Of a DNA stretch of 64,000 nt, positions 23,870 to 36,041 are shown in pieces (the stretch's first letter is position 1; every line of letters starts with the position of its first letter). Source of the stretch: Pyrrhosoma nymphula (Eukaryota > Arthropoda > Insecta > Odonata > Coenagrionidae). The position numbers and the translations under genes were made by a program. Location: NCBI GenBank assembly GCA_963573305.1, contig OY754338.1:19280192-19344191 (forward strand), read 5' to 3'. The notes beneath the pieces are model-generated. The model saw nothing but the letters and a program-made list of their open reading frames with translations, was not told the DNA's origin and did not search any database.

Positions 23870-25100
23870 AAATTAACCAAAACTGTCGGTTTTCTAACCC
23901 GTTTAGATGTAAATTCACTGCTAGTGAATAGCCGAAATTATCTTTGAAATGAGAAAATATAAAATACGGGGTCCTCATTAGAAACATACGAATTTAAACT
24001 TTACTCATACACACGTTGACTGAAAATAACTATGGAAGGGAAACCAGATGAAAATTTAAAGAACTTCGTCTCTCAGGTAATGACAAGGAGAATGCATATT
24101 CCAGTAAAATTATTTAAGGCGCGTCAACTCCCCATTTTTCATTCTGTCGCCCAAACGATTGAACGCTATGGAACCACTTCTGTAACTCCAGATGTTCGAA
24201 TGCTAATAATAAGTTAATAAAAATGTTATTTATGACTTAATTCAATATAACCAGCTGCCACACACAGAATGAATTCAATATCTAACCTGGGGGCGATATA
24301 CCCTAAGAAAAATTGCGGGAGGAGATGAGTTCAACTTGAATACTACTAAATCATTTCTGCCATGGCCACCTTATAAGTTTCGTAACCGATTGAATAGTTA
24401 ATGGCCAGCGATGATGTCGAAGAGTTACTGGCGGGCATCACGAGTTGCCTGATCATTTCATTTCCCTCGCTTCGAAATGAGATCCAGTTTGCGCCTTGCT
24501 ACGACGTTATGTCTGCATAAATATGATGTGCTATATAACTACAGAACATACTCATCATTTCAAGCCATCTGCCAATGCCATTATCGAGTGAAGGTGATTA
24601 TTGGGACGGCATAAAGAGAACATCTGCGAGCAAACAGTTTTCACAATTTCGCAGCAAACGTTCACAAATTGAACACATTAATGAAAACAAATGAAGTTGT
24701 TGGTCGGTTTGCACCCCTTTTAGCCGGATCGATTACTGCAGAGAGATGACCCTCATCAAAGTATTTTCCGAGGCAAAGGATCACCCAATCAGTCCCACTT
24801 TCCTTCCGCAAACAACTTTACCCAAATTTCTGCGAACAAAAATACCCATTGATATGGGAAAACTATAAATAGCAGCACAGTATTTATAGTACTGTGCGAG
24901 TAAAAAGGTTAACACATTGCAAAATGTGGCGATTGAAACTATTCCTAAAAAATGACATTAAGGAGGGTGTGTTGAATTTAACATCCGACTTTTGTGATTT
25001 ATAGTTACGGTTAAATGATAAAGCAAAAGCGTAGGCCAATCGTATTATTTATATTACATAGAACAAAGGAATCATTTTATACTCAGATAGTCGATCGATG
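23870..25100. other. Unassigned AT-rich sequence
   Basis: No gene was recognised. A perfect small inverted repeat lies at 24862-24890 and is listed separately. Confidence 0.5.
24862..24897. repeat. Two competing small hairpins
   Basis: ACTATAAATA (24862-24871) pairs perfectly with TATTTATAGT (24881-24890). Overlapping it, GCACAG (24875-24880) pairs with CTGTGC (24892-24897). The two stems cannot form together. No function is suggested by the surroundings. Confidence 0.65.
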
Positions 25101-25106
25101 TTATTA

Positions 25107-25735
25107 AAACTAAGGTTATGAGGATTGGGAATGAAGAAGGGGATGTTAATACCACTGTAAAAGGTCAGCGACTAGAGTAGGTAGAATCTTGCAGATACTT
25201 TGGTAGCCAGATAAATAAAGATGGCAACTCTACTCAGGAAATCAAGAGTAGAATATCCATCAGAAAGAAAGCCTTTGAAATAAAAGGTCTGTTCACTGCC
25301 AAAAAAATTACCAATTACCCTAAGGAAGAGCGTGGTCCTGTATGCATCAGAAAATTGGACCTATAGAAAAAAAGAAGTTCAATATCTTGAAAGTTTTGAA
25401 ATGAGGATATGGAGAAGAATGATGAGAGTGAGGTGGACATACAGGGTGAGGAATTACCACGTTTTGGAATGGATTGACGAGAAAAGGTCAATCATGAATG
25501 CAATAAAAAGAAGGAAGGCAAACTGGTTAGGGCACATCATGAGGCATGACTGCCTCCGGAGTAAGATAATGGAAGGAAAAGTGAAAGGAATACGGAAGAA
25601 AGGAAGAAGAAAATTTAATATGTTGACGGATTTGAGGGAGAATAGGAGTTATCAAGAGATGAAAATGTGGGCACATAAGAAAGAAGTGTGGAGGAGTTCA
25701 GCTGGAATCTGTCTCAGGACGGATCTACCTTGATG
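25107..25735 (+). pseudogene. RTE-like LINE 3' fragment
   Basis: The translation begins KTKVMRIGNEEGD, passes CRYFGSQINKDG and EIKSRISIRKKAF, and then continues in the long open frame at 25332-25733. That frame has VLYASENWT, EMRIWRRMMRVRWTYRVRN, KANWLGHIMRHD and GIRKKGRRKFNML. This is the order of the C-terminal part of RTE-type reverse transcriptases (the L-Y-x-S-E-x-W-T box, W-R-R-M, and W-x-G-H-x-x-R-H-D). The catalytic reverse transcriptase palm and the endonuclease are absent, and there is a stop before VESCRYFG and a frame change near 25330. The copy is 5'-truncated, as is common for LINEs. It differs at the C-terminus from the LINE at 23.7 kb. Confidence 0.85.
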
Positions 25736-25739
25736 TTGA

Positions 25740-28295
25740 GTCGATTAGGAATAGGTATTTTTACAGAGGAAGATATTCCACTGTTATTAATTTGCCCACA
25801 TAACTTCTAATTACCTGGATCATAAAGGTTCTATCAGTTCTCACTGTGACATTAAGAAGCACTAGTCTTATCCACGGTTAATGATAGAAAAATCGGTATA
25901 CTGAGTCCAGTTCTTTGGCTAAGGTTACGCTTTCTCGATTTGTACGTAACCAAACAACATCCTTTAGTTCTGACACCTAGATTACCAAAATCTGGCACGA
26001 AGGTTTTCTTCCTTCAGGATTCAATTGGAATCTCGGATTTATCATCAATAAAAAACAAAGAAACACTTGTTCCTCCTATTCTTTTGGTCCTCAAAGGACG
26101 AGCAACAGAATGAAAATAAACATGGCTGTTGAAAATGCACAAAACTGTGACTTATTAAATCTCATGCCTACATCATGCCGCATTAATGATAAAACAAACA
26201 CCATTGAACACCATCTGAGGTTAAATATTGACAGTGGAATGGGTTATGTTATGTCGAAAGTACAAAAAACCTTATTTTATATCCTAAAATGCCGTTGCTT
26301 GAATAACGCACACTGGGTAGATTGCACATTGTGCGAGATTAGTTAGGGTAACAAAACTTGAGTTTTTTTGGCAAAAAAGAGGCCATTTAGGGACCTGACG
26401 AAGAAGCAAGTATTTTCCGAACAATTGTCTCCACCAACCTCAAACCTCTAGCACTTTCTTGTATCGAGCGGCATTCCAACAGAATAATTTTGGAGCCTCT
26501 AAACCTTTGGCAGTCTTTGCAAGTTAATGACATCAATAACGGAGGATTTGCGAATGAGGTGAATTTAGAGTTCGGCGTAACGCGATCTCCATTCTAAAAA
26601 AAAAAGAGTCGAGGTTTTGAGGAAAATTCAAGAAACTGCAAAACAGAGACGAGAGCTTCACGAACGGCGCCATTCTTTGCGATTAGCCTATGTGATGTCG
26701 GCGGACGGCTCACCGTGCACCCTTCCCCTCCCTCCACCTCCACCCCCTCCCCTCTTCCGCCTCAACCCTGGGACTCACTCAGTGCGTGAAGTTAAATCGC
26801 ATTGCTCTGACGACATAAAAAAAAGGAATCTCCTTGTGAACCACTAGAACCGTATGCATTTTCATGAGTATGTCATTCCTCAAAGAAAATATCACAGAGG
26901 GAAAAAATGAAATCACCCTTTTACTGGCATGGAGTACCAAAGCACATAAGCTGGCGGTAAAGGCAACCTGATTCCTTTGGTAAAGATTGAATGGACACTT
27001 TCGCGTTGAAATTGTCCGTGAATTACATTCGTGATGGTAGGTATTTATACATTAATATTCTTTCCAATCTCACGGGAGGTGAAGAAAAAGATATTTCTAA
27101 AAGGGATCGTTACCACATTGGTACGACATACGTTGGTAAAAAACTATAGTGACATTTGCAAAGCAGAATATGAAAGTTAAAAAAACAATATCCGATATTT
27201 TCATAAAGCACATTGCATGGGATATTTGCTGCTGCATATATTCCTTAGGACAAACTACCATTTTTTACTTAAGAATACCATTCGAACAACTACGACCTAT
27301 TTCACTAAAATAGCAGTGCTCAAAAGTCTTCAAAGATTTACTATTGGCCCCTTAAAATTCCGGATTAACATTTATACCAAAGGGGCGACGTATCGCACAT
27401 ATATCGTATGGAAAACTTTATCGATAGTGGCAAAACGGAGGGGGTGGGGTTAAAACCGAGCGGGAGGAAAGACCGTGGCCAGTAGAGCCGCGGTCGTTGA
27501 TTGTTTCAAGAGTACATTTTCAATTTAAAATATATTAATAGTATTTATTTGTAATTAAATTTAAAGGAGACCCCCAGTTCGCTTCCAAATCAGAGGAAAT
27601 GGATACGATTTTACTCTTAAAACGTGAATTTCAATATATAGAGATATAAATAATGACAGAAAAAATTAGGACTGGCGGATTAAGATATTTTCCTTGGCAC
27701 CAGTCATTAAAAAAATGACTAAAAATAAATAGATTTACCAAAAAGTTAGAAATTCATTACAAGCCCTTCGTTTTAATTGTGACTGCCCGAGTAAAGGCAA
27801 GTAGTAATCGTTACAAGCATACAGCCAACCCTTTTACTCGAAAACAAAGGCAAATAATTGTCCTTAGTGACCAGTGCCACCATTATGATAAGTAAAGTGT
27901 TTGAAGCCAATTGCAGTACAAATAGATTTTCATATCTTTAAGGAAATCTCCGCAGTCTTTCAACATACCGCAGCAATCTAATAACCTTGCCGCCTCCCAG
28001 CAGTGGGTAGGAACACCAAAACAATCTGATTGAATTCCAACTTCCAACAGCATATTCAAGAAAATTCAAGGATTTTCTCAATCTGACATATTAAAAAACA
28101 GTGTTAGAATTAAGTTTCTCACATTGTACTTCACTCTTCCCCGCCTCACCCCTCACCCTTACCGCCAGCCCTTAATCACCGTGTCTTTTATTTTTTATTC
28201 CTCTCAACCCAGCCCCAATATCTGATTTCCCTCCCTCCTCCTCGGTAACTACAACAACAATAACCAACTCAAATAACAAACTTCTGTATATAATA
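25740..28295. other. Unassigned sequence
   Basis: No gene or recognised repeat. 26720-26762 is a C-rich pyrimidine tract and 28135-28260 is pyrimidine-rich. Short open frames show no supporting signals. Confidence 0.5.
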
Positions 28296-28400
28296 TATTG
28301 TGTACCTGACCTGACGATGCCGTGAAACGCGTCGTACGATAATAAAATATTGTAGAAAAGTACTAAGCTGTCTTAATCATGAGTACCTTCTCACATTGGA
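28296..28400 (+). repeat. Penelope-like 3' end with hammerhead-like motif
   Basis: From 28302 the sequence reads GTAC, CTGAC, CTGACGA, TGCCGT, GAAAC, GC, GTC, GTAC. A type I hammerhead needs stem I, CUGANGA, stem II, GAAA, a very short stem III and a cleavable GUC. These blocks occur in that order, with the stem I strands GTAC/GTAC and an A-C/G-T stem III. The local copy has an extra CTGAC between stem I and the core, and its stem II is shortened relative to the copy at 11.9 kb, so it is probably inactive. Such ribozymes are known in Penelope-like retroelements, and that is the basis for the assignment. Confidence 0.45.
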
Positions 28401-28675
28401 AAGGAAAAAATTACACAGCACATTTCCGAAGCTCAAGAAAACATTTTGCCTCCATTTCTATTTGGCAGAAGATCGGGTTCATCCATCATCGCTAAAAACC
28501 TCAAATTAACGCGGGTCACCTCAAAAGGAGGTAAACTTCACATTAACATCCCATTTTTGGAAATGGGAGTTCTAAGGGTTTCTGTATCTCAGTTAGGAAA
28601 ATACACACTATAAAATAGCCGTAGTTACATGTTAACCTCGTGACACATCTACCTCTACCCCTTCCTACAAGTTAA

Positions 28676-31600
28676 CCCTGCAGTACTCGCGTCTTTTTTG
28701 TAACGTGAGTACTCGCGCTGGGTCTATTAGACCCGTCCGAACGATGATGGTTGTTTTAGTTATTTACGATGGTTTAAATCTGTTTTAATGTTTTTCTATT
28801 AATAATTCCTGTTAAGAGTATGTTGTAGTTAATATTTGTTCAAAAGAATTGTTGATATTTTGCCTAAATGTATTTTCGCGCTCTTTAACATTAACACTCA
28901 ATTTTTTTTTGTCATTTTACTATGACTTGGGGAAAGGGTTTTTGATTTGTCAATGGAAAAAATTGAAAAAAGTGAGTTATTACATTCAATTTATTATAAC
29001 AATAAGCCTTTAATTTTATTTAATTCATAGTTTTGTTATATCTTAGTTCTCATCATTCTCCTCAGCCACTTCAGTGTCACGTGAAGGATCACAATCGCTC
29101 GTCTACACAGATAGACTTGTTCTCAGCAAATATAGCGATTACATTTGAAATACAAAGTTTTTGTTTTACTGTCTTTTTCTGATTTGCACAGTTGACAACG
29201 TGACCGGCTACCCGATGTTGCACTTCAGGTTGATTATCCCTTGTTTTTCAAAACTTATGTGCGGTATGTTGGAGTTTACATGACAACGTGGAAATCGTAG
29301 TTCACCTATCAATTAGTGGCTAGTGTATTAGACAAAAAGACAAGTCCTTTATGAAAAGCTTTTGAACTCTTTATTGTAGTGGTGGGTTGCTTGTTGACAG
29401 GAAAATAATGAGAGCATTAATTGCCATGACATTCATGAAAGAATAGAAGGTCACCAAAGGCCATCCCCGACAGTTTCTTGCCACATTGTAAATCCCGCAT
29501 AACTGGTCTGTTGTGTCTACGGCAGCCGTTGTGGAGTTATAAAATGAATTTATTTCTGGAAGTTTTTTCTCCCCCACATTTATCTCATCTGTGTGATGCA
29601 TCGTTGATAACAATAAAACACATTTGTTTGCTTTTGGAACTTATGATAAAATTGTTGTCTTCTTTTGAAACCCAAATATGGTTGATTTTATCACTCGAGG
29701 TATAGTGCCAATAAATGATGGTGGAATTTCTTTTTTGTTTTTATTATAGTTCTTACGATAGTTGTTTTACGTGTAATAACTTTGCACATATGGGGAAGCT
29801 TGTCAACCAATTATCTGTAGTAATGTTTCTACCAGAATATAGCAGGTGACTAACGACTCTGTTTACAACTTCAACTGGTCTGAAATCGGTATAATAAGGC
29901 CCTTCAGGTTGTTTCCCACAGTAGATGTCTAAATTAGATGTGTAATAGGTGCATGAATCTACAGCTGAAAATATTTTTAATCCCTACTTAGCGGTTTTGG
30001 TGGGGATATACTGTCTAAAACTACATTTCCCCCTAAATGCTTCAAGTTTATCATCAACAGTGACGTACGCGCCCCCGTTGTATGATTTCCGAATATTTTT
30101 TTTGAATGTTTCATTGATTTTACGGATGGGAGCTAATTTGTCTGTGTGGCAACGGTTTTGACGATCACTGGCACCATCAAAGCGTAGGCAACGCATCAAA
30201 ATCGGAATCTATTGTACGACATAGTTGCATGGAAAATCTCCAAGCCTGTTCCATCCGTTGCCCATAGGTCTTTCACATTCAGGTGTGAAGCATTGTGAAC
30301 ACCTGCGAGGTACAACAAACCCATCAATCCATGAATTTAAACTGCATCAGTTGTCGGCGCATTACGTGGCCTTTTGAATATATTATCAATTTTACGTATG
30401 AAAATATTAGTACAAGTAACAATTCCATCGACAAAATTGAATAGCAAATTCCATATTTCCAATGGGGTTTGAACATTTATGGAATATTGAGTCAGTGTTT
30501 TTACACTTTGAAAAATATTTTCTAAACTTGCTGTTAAATTTTTCCGAAAAGGCACTTTCTGTCAAGTAGTAATATTGTCTCTCCCAAGTAGCAGATGCTC
30601 GGGTGACTCCTCTTCATCATCTTCATCGGTACTCTCTAATTCTACCTCCTACTCACTATCTGTGTCATGAACACTTTCTTCTAAATGATCCTCTTCCTCA
30701 TCTTCAGACAAACCACCAATGATGTCGGTGTCTTTGTCGTCCTCAGTCAATCTCCCCCAGCCATGATTCGATTTGTTTTTTATCCAAAGTCGCTTTGTTC
30801 ATGATGATGCTAAAGATCAATGCGAAATAAATCATGAAATTTACTTCACTCTACCTATTTGAATTATACACTTTATATAATTTGTACTACTTAGAAATGC
30901 ATGCAAAACTGTATGTGTAAAGATATGCAACTCATTCCTTGTGAAAAATTGTTTAGGGTTCAGAAACGTACTTCACCTTTTTAATTCCTGCGAAGCTGCG
31001 ATGTCGGCAATCACAACTGTCTACAAGTATCACCCGGCCTCCCAGGGTAGTATTTTTATCATTGAAATAACTCACAAATAATGAAAGCTGATGAATGGTA
31101 AGCTCATTGATAGGTAAATAAAAACTGCATAGCTGAACAACGATTGAAAATGTATTTTCTCTCTTTGCATCCGACTCTGTTGTAGCTTGGTTGAAAACTG
31201 GAGAAAACGATCTTTTTTGGACGGAAGTATCGCAGTATACCTTGGAGTAAAGGTATGGCTGACAAAACCCATGGATCAAATGCACTCCAAGCCATAAAAT
31301 CTTTAGGGATGCGGAGTCAGCAGTTACTTTGAAGCTTTATAACAATGTGCACATGTGCTTATAATTGTATGCGAGTGAAAGTAGTGTAAGGTTGAGGGCC
31401 TCTAAGACGACTTTGTATTTCAGTGCGGTCACTATTCCCTTCCTTGAGAGTGGCATTCTCAAAACAACCAAATGCTCCTTTATTAGGCTTTGTGTTAATA
31501 CGTTGTGACATTCACCAACGAACTATAACATTTTCTATGTATTTTTCATGGCTCAAGATTATTCGAGAAAGGAAACAAAATGTTGGAGTTAATCAGTGGC

Positions 31601-32358
31601 AATAATATTGTGCAGTATTATGCGCAACTGTTTGCAGTGTTCCAGAAATTTCAAGGGATTACCCATTGCATTCCTTATAATAAACTACACTTAGTGCATT
31701 CCAGTAGTACTACTTATATTTTGGTTGATTTGAAATACGAGTCTTTCTGCTGTAATTTACCACATGAGGACGCACATTTCCACAGTACAGAGCCCATGAC
31801 CGAATCCGGATTACATTCCGCGACATTTGGTTCAGCTAGTGAGCATTGTACGAGATCTTCCTAACCTGACCGCATTGAGTATGTATCTGAAAAATAGATT
31901 AGATCTACATAATATATCGTTTGAACATATCACTGCCACAAACGTGATTGCTAAATGGAATAACCTAGAGAAATAATGTATGAAATATGGGCTTAGGTAA
32001 TAATTATTATAAATTGTTATAAACAAATTACTTTATTTTTATAAAAAATAATGAACATTGCTATGCATGTAAATATTTCACAGCAATAATTACTGCAAAA
32101 ATGAGAACAAATGGAAATAAGAATTTTGAAAATGTGTAACACGAGTACTCGCGACGGGTCTAAAAGACCCAGACGGGTGATTGGTCTACAATTTTGCAAT
32201 AAGTCATAGCCGAAAAGCTCGGAAAATTGCACAGTACAGAAATGAAAGTTATAAAGTCAGCTACACGAAAGTAATAGAGTCAACGATTAGAATTGACAGA
32301 GTTATTAGTATTTGAAATGCGCTCGGGTCTAATCGACCCATACGCGAGTACTCGAGGG
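28676..32358 (-). mobile_element. Full-length piggyBac element (family 1), both ends present
   Basis: The element is flanked by TTAA at 28672-28675 and 32359-32362. The left terminus is CCCTGCAGTACTCGCG, and the reversed right terminus is CCCTCGAGTACTCGCG, 14 of 16 identical. Subterminal GGGTC/GACCC palindromes lie at 28720-28734, 32156-32170 and 32325-32339, each next to another ACTCGCG or GCGAG block. The element is 3683 bases long and carries a broken transposase on the minus strand (about 29090-30840). The 31-32.1 kb part between the transposase start and the right end has no recognisable gene. TTAA target sites and CCC termini are hallmarks of piggyBac. Confidence 0.93.
29090..30840 (-). 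pseudogene. piggyBac transposase, broken
   Basis: In minus-strand order: an acidic N-terminal region near 30800-30600, then TPLEIWNLLFNF (near 30440), and LRFDGASDRQNRCHTDKLAPIR (about 30190-30120). TVDDKLEAFRGKCSFRQYIP (about 30060-30000) carries the first catalytic Asp region. The C-terminal KLPEINSFYNSTTAAVDTTD (about 29570-29510) carries the third Asp. After it come RGWPLVTFYSFMNVMAINAL and a decayed Cys-rich tail (around 29215-29090). The pieces lie in at least three frames with intervening stops, and the MDN-like second Asp region was not found, so the gene is dead. Its sequence is clearly different from the transposase at 15.3 kb. Confidence 0.88.
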
Positions 32359-32362
32359 TTAA

Positions 32363-32930
32363 GTATCTTTATGGACACATATTGGGGTTGCATGGATTTA
32401 TTTTGTTAATAAATACTCATATCAAACAACTGTGAAGTATTCGAGAGAAGATATTTATAGATATTTAAGTACTATTAATATAAACGCTTAAGGAAAAAAG
32501 AGAAATGTCAACATTAAATAAGCCGATAGAACGCATGTAGAAACTACTGCTCTAACTAAGAAAATCTTGACCCTCACCCAGGAAAAACCTGAAAAGATGA
32601 TCTTGCTTGGGTTTATAAGTCATTCGTATGGGAAGGATGTCTGGTGCGTAAATGGTATACCAATAATTTAGATTAGATATTATTTTTAATTTCACCTAAA
32701 ACAGACAAAACATAAACTACATTACCAGCCAATAACGCGGGGAGTTGAACATGGAATGGAAGACGTAGAATACGGGGCCGCTTGGAATTACTCGAATGCA
32801 GATGAGGAGGCTCATTTGAACCCGAAGGTTCGCGTTACATGCCCTCTTCTCGTCACTTTCCAGGAAGAGGAGGAGGAGGAATGAGCGTGGATTTAAGCCA
32901 ACACGACCGGTAAACTCTTGTTTGGCATTA
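32363..32930. other. Unassigned sequence
   Basis: AT-rich up to about 32730, then rising GC with a GAGGAGGAGGA run near 32868 leading into the GC-rich segment at 33 kb. No gene was recognised. Confidence 0.5.
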
Positions 32931-32999
32931 CTTTCCGAAAGGAATGTCCGGGTTCCGCATTACGTTTCGCCGGGCAGTCTCCATCCTAATTCGTCAAAC

Positions 33000-33182
33000 A
33001 CTCAGCGGAGACTCAGCACGGCCCCAAATCACACAGAGTGCAAACTCACTCCGCCAACCGTTGGCGCATCTATTATTTAAGCGCAGCGGTCAACACGCGT
33101 CGAGGCCGCGCGCCTATGACCCCGGCCCGCGAGCCTTTGAAGCGAAGGCGCGCGCACGGCCCGGCCCGCCGATCCGCGCCCC
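33000..33182 (+). promoter_or_regulatory. Candidate TATA promoter and first exon
   Basis: TATTTAA at 33074-33080 precedes a strongly GC-rich, CpG-rich stretch, and a textbook donor GTAAGT begins at 33183. If transcription starts about 30 bases after the TATA-like site, the first ATG would be at 33116. It would open a 22-codon, Arg-rich reading frame (MTPAREPLKRRRAHGPARRS) that ends one base into a codon at the donor. A longer upstream frame from 32944 is open too. No protein family was recognised and no following exon was identified, so this may be a coding or a non-coding first exon. Confidence 0.35.
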
Positions 33183-33189
33183 GTAAGTA

Positions 33190-34500
33190 GGACATTAAAG
33201 CCGGTCGTGCACGATTTATAAAAAAACATACACATACGTGCATTCAGATTTTGCTTGCTTTATATGCTGTACTAATGCAGCCACAAAGGTGCACCCTCGA
33301 AGCTCGAAAACATGTTTAATGTAATGCACAGGCTCATTATAACCGCTTTAGTTGGAATTTAAATGCACTGCGAGTAGGATGAGACCTCGCAATAGTGTAC
33401 TTTGCCATTTAAAACTGTCATATATCCTTTTCGTAGGCTAATATTTTCTATCTAGCACAAGTAGAAAGAAGCTTGCTCTCTTTTTTAATGATATTAAACC
33501 ACTAGAATTTAAAATACTGCTTTGGTCTATTGTTTTTTTTATAAGATAATACACTTTAAAATAAAGATTCTGCGAAGTAGTGAAAAGTGTTCTGCCCAAA
33601 TCTAACGCTGACACACCTTACTTTTTAATTCGGAACACAGCTCATATATGTTACTGGTTATTTGCTATAAAAATAGTATAGTACAATTCCACCTACTGTC
33701 ACTATAGATTTATAGAATCAGTACCTATTCTTTATTCCATTTACATTGATTCAGGGTTTTAGAATGTCTGCTAATTTTTATAAACGTCTTGAATGTGTTT
33801 AACTGTGAAAAGTTAACAACAGCACTGAGAGAAATTGGGTTGAATTTTTTCAGATAATATTTTATAAAGCTTAGCAGCTCAGTATACCTCGGTCACAGTC
33901 AGATCCTATATTGAGTCTACATGTCTTGTTTCACGTCAATCTCTGACTTATATGATATTGGTTACTCCGGCCAATTGTAGACCGAAACCTACGTTACCTG
34001 GCATTGCTCAGTTCAAAGTCCCAGGTGGCAGACCAAGCCAATTCCACAACCTCATACAAGCACATTTCCCGGGTCTTCAGCCATCTTGAGATAGATCCAA
34101 GAGTTTCGGGTAGAGTAAATTAAAATACGAAACAGCTTTTTTACGCATGTGTCCAAGAGTATTCCAGGGCACATTTTTTTATTTCCCGTCAGATGTCAAC
34201 TCCAAAACTATCATTAAACAGAGTATGCTGATTTCAGCGTTGAATTTGACATCTGAAAGAAAAACCTATTGAAAAAAACGTCTTCAAAGGCCACATGTTG
34301 GTCCCTCTTAGAATTCTCAAGCACTTCACCCGCCCGTTCATTCATGAACAAAACTAAAAGAGGTAAGCTATCCCTGGTGACTTCGGTTCCTAAGTGATTT
34401 GGGTGACTTGCAAAAAATATAAAGGTAAATATTTCGCTTGGAAATCGATTCAAGGTCCCAGCTACACAGACCCTTCCTCAGATTCCCTCCCCCTTTCCTT
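33190..34500. other. Unassigned AT-rich sequence
   Basis: If the donor at 33183 is real, this is the start of an intron. Nothing else was recognised. Confidence 0.45.
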
Positions 34501-34510
34501 TATTGTGGCC

Positions 34511-34574
34511 GGGGGCAGTGACTGGTGGGGGCAGTGACTGGTGGGGGCAGTGACTAGTGGGGGCAGTGGTTGGT
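34511..34574. repeat. 16-bp tandem repeat, four copies
   Basis: Unit GGGGGCAGTGACTGGT. The first two copies are identical, the third has one change (CTAGT) and the fourth has one (GGTTGGT), followed by a partial fifth start. It is a short G-rich minisatellite next to the TATA-like site at 34714. Confidence 0.9.
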
Positions 34575-34689
34575 GGGGGCGGAGGAAGCAAATCCTTCCT
34601 TCCCTTCCTCCCTAACCGCCTTCCTTCCTCTGGGGAGGAGCGCCTAGCCGCGGGCCCCTAGGGTGTAAGGCAAATGTTTGCTCAGCCGG

Positions 34690-34790
34690 GAGTCCAAGGG
34701 CCGGCCGCGAGGATATATAAAGCGCAAACAGGGCATCTCTTCTGTGCTCGCGGCCAAAGCCTCGCATCGGCCGGCCCGAAGCCCTGTAAT
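34690..34790 (+). promoter_or_regulatory. TATA-box-like site in GC-rich context
   Basis: TATATAA at 34714-34720 sits between GGCCGGCCGCG and AAGCGC in a GC-rich stretch, which is how core promoters often look. No open frame with a recognisable product follows. The first ATG downstream (34793) opens only four codons. An AATAAA appears at about 34879. The region may be a promoter or a chance match. Confidence 0.25.
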
Positions 34791-34949
34791 CATGGGTCCC
34801 GAGTGACCCTATGCCTAGAAGGCATTCCTTTTTCATGTGGCGAGAGGCTGGGCCCTACAGCGGGGGTGATTTCAATGAATAAACACAGTCACGGACCCTT
34901 TCGACCGACAACAGCCTTAAAAGGCACCAAGAAATATGTATTCCTAATT

Positions 34950-35520
34950 TAAAACCCAAAATTTCTAAGTTTAATGTATTACTGTTGCTCGCCTACACCT
35001 TTCTCAATAAATAAACACTGGCATAGTGCTAAGATCAATAAATGAAGGATTCACTACCGCCTAAATAACAAGAATAGGGAGTATGGATGATATGACACTG
35101 CAAAAATTGTTACTGTTTTCCTATGCATATGTATAAAAACTTCTAAGGATTCTCGGAACAATTTCGTTTTGAATATTTAGAAAATACATGCAGTAAAAAA
35201 GAAATGGAAATTTAAAAGACAAAATCTATAAAATTTCCGATAGGTGCTATACCAAATCATGAGCTCTCACTTGGGGAACAAACCAGTATAATACTAAGTT
35301 ACGCTTTCCGAAGCAGTTATTATATTTATTATCCGTTTCGTTCGTAAATCTTGAAAGTTAACGGAAAACAAACTCGCATTCATCCATTTGGCGGAAATCA
35401 CAGAATCGACCCAAAATTACTTACAAACCACCGAAAAATTCCTATTCCGGTCAACTTTGAAGGCCATTTCTTAGTGAAGATCAAATAAACTCCCATCAAC
35501 ACACTTACCGCAAATATAAA
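34950..35520. other. Unassigned AT-rich sequence
   Basis: No gene recognised. It ends at the A (35520) that directly precedes the Helitron. Confidence 0.5.
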
Positions 35521-35842
35521 TCTATATATATAAAACAAAGTCGAAAATCGTGTTAGTTACATCATTTATAACTCGAGAACGGCTGTACCGATTTTAATGG
35601 TATTTGGTTTTTTGGATTCGTCTAAGCCCCTATTAGCAGAATAACCATTAAAAAATAGTAAAAGTTGACGGAAAAAATTAATCTTGATATTAGGGATATT
35701 ATTTAGGAGTTGGTAACACTGCAACAATTGTCCAGTCGGTCCTAATCCCAGCTCAAGTTGACACGTCACTACCGTATTTGTAAACAAATCACAGACAACA
35801 AGCAAACATTTATTGTGTAGGCTTCCGTGGATTGATGAGTAT

Positions 35843-35993
35843 GAAGATACATTTCTTCCGGGTATTACACCGCGTAGGTCCATTGTTCAGGGACTTTCTT
35901 CCGGGTATTACACCGCGTAGGTCCATTGTTCAGGGACACAGGTCCCTGAACAATGGACCTACGCGGTGTAATACCCGGAAGAAATGTATCTTC
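35843..35993. repeat. Triple repeat inside the Helitron (tandem plus inverted)
   Basis: A 43-base unit occurs twice directly in tandem (35852-35894 and 35895-35937). After a 4-base spacer (ACAG) it occurs once inverted. The inverted arm (35942-35993) is a perfect 52-bp complement of 35843-35894, that is, it extends past the 43-base unit into the flank of the first copy. The unit contains TTCCGGGTATTACACCGCG. All three copies are identical, so the event is recent or the copies have been kept the same. Confidence 0.97.
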
Positions 35994-36041
35994 AAGCAAA
36001 CATTTAGTTTACCGATCAATTTGTTTGCTTTCTTATTATTA

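Noticed and set aside
25107..25735. Continuation of the LINE at 22.4-23.9 kb.
   Set aside because: The earlier copy already ends with its own C-terminus, and the two C-termini differ in sequence, so these are separate insertions.
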